From NCBI RefSeq assembly GCF_003711515.1, contig NW_021167079.1:2880733-2944732 (forward strand): a stretch of DNA of 64,000 bases. The letters are read 5' to 3'. The translations under genes were made by a program, and so were the position numbers. The notes under the pieces were generated by a model. That model was given only the letters and a program-made list of their open reading frames with translations, made no database searches and was not told the origin of the DNA. The first letter of the stretch is position 1. Each line of letters begins with the position of its first letter. Source of the DNA: Sodiomyces alkalinus F11 (lineage: Eukaryota > Ascomycota > Sordariomycetes > Glomerellales > Plectosphaerellaceae). This document shows positions 55,450 through 64,000 of the stretch, piece by piece.

Positions 55450-58400
55450 TGATATCGGATTCGGACTCTACGCCCTTAAAAGCACCGGAGACCGATATCG
55501 CAGCGAGACGGTAGAGGGCGCGGTGAGTTATATACTATAGGGCGGCCCGTAGGGCTAACCGAACGCGATACTGGCATACCACTATAGAGCGCCTAGAATA
55601 CGACGACTAGAACTAACCCGGGGCGCGTGGCCCCGGGAGAGCCCTAAAAATCCTAGGCACTAAGCGGGCGTACCGAAAGCGCACTATATAAACTATATAC
55701 CTAATTTTCCGGACTACTAGCTAATAGGGTAAGCGCCGATAAAACTCTAAAGCTAGTATAGAAGATCCTTTAAACGTAATACTACGAGACTATTATAGGG
55801 AAGCCGCTACGCTAATAACCCGGTAGCGATATACCCCCTCTCACGACTAAAGGGCTTACCGACACGATCTAATAAGCGATTAAGGGTATACTAATAGAAC
55901 TACTCGGAGTAACGGGACCTAAGACCTATGCCTAGGTAGTAGGGAGTACGCCCGCGTAGCGCTAACGTATCGAGATAGCACCGGTAAAGGTTATACCTAC
56001 CCGATACGCCCGAGAGCTAATAGTCCGATACGGAGACGCTAAGACTGACCTTAAAAGCCGAACCCTATAAGAGATTACTAAGGCAGTTAATTAGATTACC
56101 CGCCGTGTAGATATAATAGCCGCGCGACGACTCCTAAGCGGTAACGTGATTCTTACGTTTAAGTATAGGAACGAATAGTAGATAGCGAACGCGAATAACT
56201 AGGTTAAAGGCGTATTCGGTATAGGAGCCACGATACACGAGAAAACGTACTAAGTTATAGTAAAAGGAATACCGACGGCGTAGCTACTAACTTATAACCC
56301 TAACGCGGCGCTATAAGAACTTCGGCTATAGAATAATATAGCGATTACCCGGATTAAGGCCAGGAAACCTAGGAATAACGTAGCGCGGATAGCGCTACTA
56401 ACTATTAAGGTTACCCGCCCTAAGGACACGGAGCGACTAATAAAGGAGGGAGTCTTCTTTAATTACGGATACTATAATAGCGAACCCTATAACCCCGAGA
56501 TCTCCCTATAATAATGCTTTAAGTACCTCGACTTCGGATATAAAGCAGGTTAATGCTATGTAATAAAAGTATTATACGGGTACTATAACGGCGTAGAGTC
56601 GGCGTACCGAGGGGGCTTCGCGGCGTATAAGGCTAAGATAGACCCGAAGAAAAAGCATTACGCCGCCTATAAAGGGCCGTACACGGTATTCGATAATAAA
56701 TACCTAAGTAAAGTAAAGGAAAAGGCGCGGACTAAGGAGGTATACACTAATAGAGTAAAGGGATTCGACCTTAGCTAACTCGAGAAATATAGGGCGGAGA
56801 GGGAGCGTAGCGTTTTTATAGCGTCGCTAAACACGATAGTGGTCCCCGAACCGCCCGAGAAAAAAAGAAAATAGAAGGGCGCCCCCTAGGGTCACGGAAT
56901 ATCCTCCTTAGATCGCGCACCGCCCTCTTTACGCCTACGCAGGATAATAATATTATAAGGTTCCTCGCCTTTAATAATACCTTCTAACCCCTATAAAGCC
57001 TTATCCCTTACCCCCGGGCTATACCTAAGGCGTAACTATAAAGCGAAGTAAACGCGGCGTAGCCGCCTAAGATAAATAATTAGAATCGCTTAGTAGAATA
57101 TAAGAGGACGGCGGGATAGAGTATAGTAGGCGCTTTATAATTATAGCGGGTACGATATAATAACGGTAATAAAGCCCGGGTTAGATAAGAGGAAGAACCC
57201 GATTTACCCGAGGGGATATAATTATAGGATAGTATAAAGGAGTAGGCACGCCCTACTTTATATATATAAGCGGTATAAGGCCGCTATATTTACGTAGCGT
57301 ACGGGTAAGGATTAGGCCTAGGCTATAATCAGAGTTAGGATATAATAGTAGGAGATAAATATATAGGTAGTATACTTACTATACTATGAGGGAGGAGAGT
57401 AAAAGACCCCGATATATAAACTCGGGGCGGAACCGGAGCAGTAGCGCACCGTCCTAATAGAAGACTTTAACCTAAAGAATCCCCTTTAGGATGGGTACGA
57501 TAGATACGAAAGATAATCGGAAGACCTTATTACGCTCGCGCACCGATAGTAACTCGACCTTATAACCCTGAAAGGATATATTACTAGGATATCGGCTAAT
57601 ACTAATTAATAGTATAGCACGCTAAACCTTACCTAGGTCTTAGCGGACCTTATATACGTATACTAGGGGGATAATCTAGACCCAATAGGCTTAGACTATA
57701 TAGCCTAGGTAATTAATATTAATATAGCGTAACCGCGCTAGCGTATCGCTAATAAAGGATAAAGGTAGAGAAAGTTAGACTAGGAAGCGGCCTAAAAAAA
57801 GGCTTAAAGGCTAGACTATAGAGAAATACCCCTTACCCCGGAAGTAATCGACTAAGTAGTAAACCAGATACTATAGGACCTTATTAGTATCGCGGACACT
57901 ATAACACCGCGCCGCAAGCTAGCCACCTTCCGCGATAGGCCGTTATAGTGGACGTAGGAGATAGCAGAGGCGAATAAAGAGGTAATAAGGCTAACGCGAC
58001 GCTATTACGGGCGGAGGTTACGCGGTAGGTAGAATAAACTTAAGGAGGTAGAAAAACATCGCGATATTCTAGTTAGAATAAAGAAGCGGAAGAGCTAGCG
58101 TGGCGCCGTCGATACGATAGTAGTAGACTAGAAAAGCCTTTAGGCACTATAACGCTAGGCCCGGATAGTAAGCTACCTACCCCTAGACCTCCTATCTATC
58201 CCGCCCTTATAGCGTAGTACGGGCAGACTAGTCGCGATAATATGTAACGGGAAAGCGATAATCCTTATAAAGAAGTTTTTCCCCCTACTATACCTTATAG
58301 AAAGCGGGCGTATTAGCGGCGCGCTGAGGATAGCGGTAATACTACTTACGTAAAAGGTTATAGAAGAGGAGGTTTAGTAGGCTATATAATAAATAATAAA

Positions 58401-60720
58401 GTGGAAGGCACCCGGGGAGGACGGCCTACCGAACGGATTCCTACTCGCCTATAGCTAACTACTCTGTAGGCGACTAGTGTAACTCTTCTCCGCGAGCCTT
58501 AAAGCCGTATATTTCCCGTAATAATACCGCACTGTAGAAGTAGTGGTGCTTAAAAAACTAAGTAAACCGAAAGAAGCTTACACGATAGCCTCCGGGTAAT
58601 AACCGATATTACTCCTTAGCGTAACGGGGAAGGTTCTTAAGAAGATAATAGCAGGGAGAATTATAACCGTAGCGGAGGAGCACCGACTCTTCCTTACCAG
58701 ATAGATAGGTAATCGTAAACACCGCGACACGATAGTAGCGGTTAGGGCTATTATAGAGGGGGTATACGCTGTATAGGAGCACGGCGGGGCCGTAGCGTAA
58801 TTAAAGCTTAATATCTAGGGCGCCTTCGATATAGTACTATACTAAAAACTCCTCGAAGTCCTTACCTAGTACGGCTTCCCGGACTAGGTTATAAAATAGA
58901 CCTAGTTATACCTCGTAGCGCGCACGGCGTACTAGGTAGAAATCTAGGCGGGAGTCCCCTAGGGATCCCCCCTCTCCCCGATCCTCTTTATACTATTTAT
59001 TAGGACGTTCTACTAGGAATTAATCCAGATACCGCGGGTCGCGGTAGTCGGCTTTACCGATAATACGAATATTATAGCCTTTAAACGTAATAAGGCCGTA
59101 CTATAAGCGCACCTTAAACGGGTATAGTAAGTCTGCCAGAGCTAGTTATAGAGGAGCGGACTACGATTTAAGCCACGGAAGTACGAGCTCCTTTACTTTA
59201 CGAGAAAATAAAAACCGCCACCGCTCCTACCACGCCTTAAGGGCGTACCGGCGCCGTAAGTTAGAGAAATAAAGGTCTTAGGGGTTATCCTCGACTAAAA
59301 GCTTATATTCTGTCCCTATATCAGGAAACTTAAAGCTAAACTCCTCACCCAGAAATACGCCCTTACGCGCCTCGTAGTGTTAGTATAGGGCTACCGTATT
59401 AGGGACGCGCGCAAACTATACTAAATAATAGTCCAGAGCGTTATACTATACGCGGCCCCGGCCTTCTACACGATAATAAGAAAAGGGGAGAAGCTAAGCG
59501 GAGTTCTTAAAGGACTAGTTAGTAAGTAGGCGTAGTGCCTATATATTATTACCGGCGCGTATCGGGCTACCGCTACGAAGGTAATTAAGATAGAGGCAGG
59601 GGTCCCCCCCCTTAACTTATACTATAACGTCTTAACCGTATAAGCGGTGCTATATATACAGGATACCTAGATAGAGTAAGCGATACTCTAGGTATGACGA
59701 GTAGCCGAAGCGGCTATATAGCGTAGAAAACGCGGAGGAGGGGTTAGGCCCTACCTAAGGTCCTAGGGGGTATAAAAGCAGGAGGTCGAGTCCTAACTTC
59801 TTAGGAGGGAACTAGCCTAACGCTATAACCGGATAAAGACGTAGTGGCACTAGATCGTTAAGATAAAGATTAGATAAAGAGGTTAGTCCAGTGAAACCAC
59901 GATGCATAATCAAAATATAACCAATACCGCTATAACCTTTAGCGAAGAAGTAGATCAGTAGTCACTATTCTAATCAGGGCAACGTAAGTTAAACTAGAAA
60001 GATACCTTAAACGTAGAATAAGCAATTATAAAAGAGGATAATAATTATATGATAGTCCCCCGATAGGGACGTCCCGAGCCTGTCCTTAATATATATATAG
60101 GCAGCGGATCCAGCGGCCTTAAAAAGGGAGGTTATGTGACCGTCTACCGAACCACTCCAACGCCGTATCTGCGCGGTTATAACGCCTTTAAGAGAAATAG
60201 GCATACCGGTAAAAGCGTACCTTACCACGCTAATATAGTAGCGTGGCTATAGCGTGGATACCCTAATTCGACTATACGGCGCTTAGAAAGTATAAAGGCC
60301 TTATAAAACTATAGAGCTTTATTCTTACCTAGATTTAAACGGAGAAAATAGGCCTTCGCTACTTCCTTTTTACGGGAGGCGTACCGGAAACGGCGGTACC
60401 GCGCTACCGGTACACCGATAAAAGGCCGGAGATAGCGGAATATATCGTGTTATAATGCCGAGATATATTAGCGGAGACATAAAAGCGCCTCGCGGCCGAT
60501 ACGGGCGCGTGCCTACTAATAAAATAGGACTAGCTCTTAGCGCTCCGGAGTAAGGAGACCGCGGGGAAAGTCGCGAAGTGGTTCCTATAAACCGGGCGCC
60601 TCCCGGACTTCCGACTAACACGATAACTAAACGCGGAGGCGTAGTAAAGCCCCCGTAGCGCTAGAACCTTAGGTATAGATACAGGGAGGCGAAGACAACT
60701 ATAAAGGGAGGTAAAGACGA
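55450..60720 (+). mobile_element. Dead non-LTR retrotransposon (LINE, Tad-like), RIP-mutated
   Basis: Plus-strand frames carry LINE marks in the right order. A gag-like ORF1 runs about 56100-56870, with a degraded zinc-knuckle region near 56455-56590 where Cys/His codons read as Tyr. An endonuclease-type EDFNLKNPL lies near 57461-57490. Reverse transcriptase has APGEDGLPNGFL near 58408-58443, GAFD near 58818-58830, GVPxGSPLSPILF-type sequence near 58950-58990, and an FTDN active-site relic at 59053-59064. The C-terminal TDKRPEIAEYIVL and KWFL.TGRLPDFRL lie near 60415-60620, typical of the end of fungal LINE ORF2. All frames are broken by TAA/TAG. Ends are not defined: I saw no target-site duplication. 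Confidence 0.8.
59881..60180. other. RIP-sparing patch inside the dead LINE
   Basis: By hand count 59881-60180 holds 14 CpA and 7 TpG, against 1 and 0 in an equal stretch at 57001-57300. Composition returns to RIP type on both sides. It sits between the RT domain and the C-terminal part of the LINE. Confidence 0.7.
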
Positions 60721-60779
60721 TTACGAAGGGAATAAGTAAAGGGAGAGTAAGATATTTATTAATAGCCGCTATACGACCA

Positions 60780-61300
60780 CGCTACGGGCGCGCTACATTT
60801 ACTCCTCGTCTATATACTCGTCGGACTTATCGTTATCGTCGTCGGAGCTAATCGCTCCACTATCTACTAAGACGACCTTATCCTTACCTTTACCCTTATC
60901 CTTAGTGGCTAAGGCTATAGGATCCCCCGATACAGGAATAAGGATACTCTACGATACGCGTTAGTAGCGGGGTTAGCGCGGGGTTGGCACGGGGTAACTT
61001 ATAAGGTAGGCAAGGATAAGCTCTAATATCTTACCGTTATAAGCATAGCTACTACTATAGCTTTACGGGGGCGCGGCGGCAGGGGCGGCGACTACACTAA
61101 TACTACTAGCCTGGCGGAGGGCGGCGCGGTACGCCCGAAGGGCGCGAGTCTAGCGGGTAGCCGCCTACTAATACTTTCGGATATTCTACGATAGGATTAG
61201 TAATAAGGATATAGCGTACACGGTACGACGGAGAAGGGGAAAAACCTATAAAGGGAGTCGGGGCGGCGCGGGCGGCGGCAGCGGCGGCGATAAGGGCGGT
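60780..61300 (-). pseudogene. RIP-killed minus-strand ORF with acidic C-terminus
   Basis: A minus-strand frame is broken only by TAA/TAG. Legible segments include TRALRAYRAALRQASS, KILELILAYLISYPV, ATKDKGKGKDKVVLVDSG and the acidic end SSDDDNDKSDEYIDEE. Upstream (to about 62.0 kb) is Pro/Ala/Gly-rich and harder to follow. Probably part of a transposable element; family not recognised. Confidence 0.45.
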
Positions 61301-62640
61301 AACGGCGTCGTTATAGGGGGGGAAACCTAATAGGAGGATTAAAGGAGTAAGGGCATAGCGAGAGCATAGCGGGGATAGACCGGGGCGTAATAGCTACTAC
61401 TACGATTATTATTAATATATTTAACGTAATAGGCGCCGGCTCCTAAGTCGGGTTAGTAAATACGGTATAAAGCGGGGGCGCTATGGGGGCGTAGCGGGAA
61501 CACAACAGGACTATATACTAGGGGGCTCTAGTAGGGTACGGCCTAGTAGTCTTATATTAGGGATATAACGCATAAGGTATAGGGCGATAAGCGGATAGTA
61601 GGGGTAGCGGCGGACTATACCGGGTTAGAATATAAAGCGGAGGCGTAAAGCGGGCGCGACTATAATAGAGCGGGGAACTTATAGTAGAAGGCTAGGGGGC
61701 AGCCGGCCTTTTACCCTTATAGGCGCCGGCACCGGCTCCCCCTCTAATAATAGAGGTCTTATTACTAGGTATCTAAAGGGGTAGGAGAGTTAGACCGAGG
61801 CGGGCGTTACGGGAGCGGAGCGGGGGCGGCGCGAGGACAGTATAACCCGGAACCCCATTAGATCCCCTACTATATAGCCGAATAGCACCGGGGATCCCGC
61901 ACGGGAATTCTAGGGCCGTACCTATATCGCACCGACCGCGTAAAACTTACCTTAAGAACGATAGCTTAAAGGAGGAAAAGAGGAAAGGAGGAAAAAAGAG
62001 GAAAAGAGGGAGGGTTATAAGAAAAGGGAGCGGTAGATTAGTCCTATAAGTCACCACGCCTTCTAAGAAATAGCAGCCACGCCCGGCCTATACTATAGCA
62101 CCTACCCCGGAGAGCCTACGTAGCGCGAGTAAGGGAGGTATATAACTAAATAAGGGCTACTATAAATAGCAGGTATATAAAGGAGGTTTCAGAATAAATA
62201 ATAAATAAAGGAAGGAGTAAGGGGGGGGTAGGCGCGCCCCCCCCCCCCTTATAGAAGGGCATAAAAGGTACCGCGGCGAGGGAAGAATAACCTCGCCGAA
62301 TTCGGAATAAAGGAAAGGACGGCGGCGAGGGACTATAGCGATAACACACTAAGGGCGCATGCGACCGATATAGCACCTACTAAACTAACTAGCCGACCCC
62401 TGTTAGCTACTAGCCCGGAGGTAAGATCTGGTTTTCGAATAACGATAAAAACGGGGCCGCGGAGCGACACCATAGCGGCCACGCACGATAGAACTACCTA
62501 TATAATAAGAGCACAGGGGTTTTTATCTATTAACGGTTTCCCCTCGAGAATTAGAGAAGGACTATTACCTAGGTGGCTAGCCTAGCTTAGCTAAGCGAGA
62601 ACAGCGTAATAAATAATAATAGTATCTCTTAGAGGCTGCC
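61301..62640. other. RIP-type sequence without a legible gene
   Basis: TA-rich DNA with GC-rich islands. At 62220-62250 a run of G is followed by ggcgcg and a run of C, able to form a G/C hairpin. A 76-codon minus-strand frame at 62146-62376 shows no family marks. Confidence 0.4.
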
Positions 62641-64000
62641 CGTGGTAGACTTAAGCGCTAAGTATACTGCTATAATATTCGTAGGCAGATATATATTAAG
62701 CTATTAAAGATCTTCTATAAGGGCGTTTTCTAGTATATAAAGCCGTATAGGATCCGGCTATACCCGGAAGTCCTATTTAGCCTAGTAGTAATGCACTTAA
62801 GGTTTATTAGTGATAATATACGGCCGAGAACGCTATACGCGGATACGGTAGCTATTATAAACCCGTATAAATCGTGTAAAGTCGGTACGTATAAGTGGTA
62901 TATACACGTAAAGCAGCGTAATACGGTCGGTAATCGAATGGTTATCGAAAAGGTTATTTTCGGAGAGGTAAATAAAATACTCCTAGATACACGTTAGTAA
63001 AGGAATATAATACTAATAAAGTAGTAGAGTATAATATTTACTTACCCTCTAATATACCGAACGGGACTCATAGAGTCTATTCTACTATACCTTAATACGT
63101 TAATTATAGATACTCTTCCTAAATATCTAGTAGTCTTTAAACTTAATCGGAATATCCTCGCCGGCTACGTTCTTCTTTATACACGACTATATAGATATAT
63201 ACTAGTATACACCGACTAAGAGTATTATCTCTTTACCCCGATCTAACCGAATAAACCGCGGGAGAAATCCAGTCTAACGTATAATATAGATATACTATAT
63301 AAGGACATTCTTAGTAGTATACGCCGATACTCTAATGTAGAACTAAGTTATAAATCGGGCGTAGGCATTAATACCGGCGTAGATCTCGAAGCCGAAGGGA
63401 AGTAGCTTATTGTACGCGTTAATAGACTAAATAAAATTCGGCCCGGGCGTTATGCAGCCCTTTCTATGGTACTATATCTCCTTCATACGGGCCGTAACCT
63501 CTTCTAGGAATAATTCTAAGAAGGTACGGTAAAGAGTATCGCGGCTAATTATAAAGCCCTTCTACAGTATAAATGTATAGAGCTGTATAGCACTAAGCCC
63601 CCGCGTAAAGGATATATTAGGATTATTACCCTCGAAGAACTCTTTGGCTTTTGCTTTAGCCTCCTCGATCCGTGGCGTATCCTGCTATCGCTATAACTTA
63701 TTACTTTTTCGGATACCTTTAAGTCCGAACTTCGATATCCGGAAGCCCTCGGTCTATAGCTATTATAGTAGTTCGGTATTATTAAGGTTATCGTAAAAAA
63801 GCTTATATACGCGTCGAATAAGATCCGTTAATATAACTATACGTGTTTAGCACGAGAGGCCCTAAGCCTTATACCGGCGCTATAGTAAGGTACGGCTAAT
63901 TATTATTCCTGTTTACTATCGTATATAGTCGTAAATAAAGTCGTCGGAAAAGCCTTCTTCGTAGCGACGGCAGATCTCCTCGCGAAGAGGTTTAAGGTCT
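62640..64000 (-). pseudogene. RIP-killed integrase-core (DDE/rve-type) gene, runs off the edge
   Basis: The minus-strand frame reads as the integrase-core protein common in fungal genomes. It shows EEAKAKAKEFFEGN, FIISRDTLYRTFLELF, GCITPGPNFI, NAYNKLLPFGFEIYAGI, NAYARFIT, GFLPRFIRLDRGKEIILL near 63250, and a C-terminal part with RPYII and DPIRLYILENALI near 62740-62830. Two positions where the family has Asp in the core read Asn, as TpG to TpA would cause. It is broken repeatedly by TAA/TAG. The N-terminus lies beyond base 64000. Assignment rests on my memory of the family pattern. Confidence 0.65.

Larger units (their letters stand above)
53757..64000. repeat. RIP-mutated repeat island, continues past the right edge
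   Basis: CpA and TpG are almost absent, TpA is very frequent, CpG is kept. By hand count 57001-57300 has 1 CpA, 0 TpG, 54 TpA and 22 CpG. No open frame of 60 codons survives between 53631 and 60007. Because TpG is gone, ATG starts and TGA stops are nearly missing, and breaks are TAA or TAG. This is the expected outcome of repeat-induced point mutation (CpA to TpA on both strands). It contains remains of several transposable elements listed separately. A patch at about 59881-60180 is not mutated. Confidence 0.92.

Noticed and set aside
53757..64000. Centromere or native AT-rich isochore
   Set aside because: CpG and GC-rich tracts are kept and the depletion is specific to CpA/TpG, with TE coding relics; RIP explains it better.

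Overview
The window is nuclear DNA of a filamentous ascomycete (Pezizomycotina, probably a plant-associated Sordariomycete). The evidence is short GT-AG introns (about 55-180 bp), some with a CTAAC branch site; a GH7 cellulase with a fungal CBM1; LaeA-like methyltransferases; and a 10-kb block whose base composition is the mark of repeat-induced point mutation (RIP). I cannot name the species. Spliced models were built by hand from splice sites, frame continuity and family motifs.

Layout. (1) 1-1715, minus: GH7 cellobiohydrolase with Pro-rich linker and CBM1, cut by the window edge. (2) 1.7-10.4 kb: gene-poor. It holds a doubtful small ORF (5359), a 3' remnant of an alkaline phosphatase cut by AT-rich DNA (6471-7154), a small conserved-looking protein (8036) and a decayed ORF near 9.4 kb. 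(3) 10.46-16.92 kb: two tandem LaeA-like SAM methyltransferases on the plus strand, flanking a convergent gene for a secreted SnoaL-like protein. (4) 17.6-22.65 kb: a small hydrophilic protein, a secreted amidase and an MFS sugar transporter. (5) 25.66-28.1 kb, minus: a TRF4/Cid14-type poly(A) polymerase, divergent from a PMC1-type Ca2+-ATPase (31.87-35.72 kb) across a 3.8-kb gap. (6) 37.3-39.0 kb: an MFS transporter. (7) 40.43-48.41 kb: a giant secreted protein of about 2,614 aa. It has a mucin-like Ser/Thr region, an acidic run, a Gly-rich minisatellite and four diverged copies of a domain of about 270-330 aa that I do not recognise. (8) 49.84-51.50 kb: a membrane-anchored thioredoxin-reductase-like flavoprotein with a CxxC motif. 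(9) 51.99-53.36 kb, minus: a polyQ/coiled-coil protein.

From about 53.76 kb to the end the DNA changes abruptly. CpA and TpG almost vanish, TpA is abundant and CpG is kept. ATG starts and TGA stops are nearly eliminated, and reading frames are riddled with TAA/TAG at former Gln and Trp codons. Inside it I can read a dead Tad-like LINE (EN, RT and C-terminal regions, plus strand), a dead integrase-core gene (minus, running off the right edge) and two dead ORFs I do not recognise. A patch of about 300 bp at 59.88-60.18 kb escaped mutation.

Functionally the unique part mixes secreted or wall-facing products (cellulase, amidase, SnoaL-like protein, giant repeat protein) and nutrient transporters with housekeeping genes (TRF4, PMC1). 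I see no coherent biosynthetic cluster. The best candidate for something undescribed is the four-repeat secreted giant at 40.4-48.4 kb.
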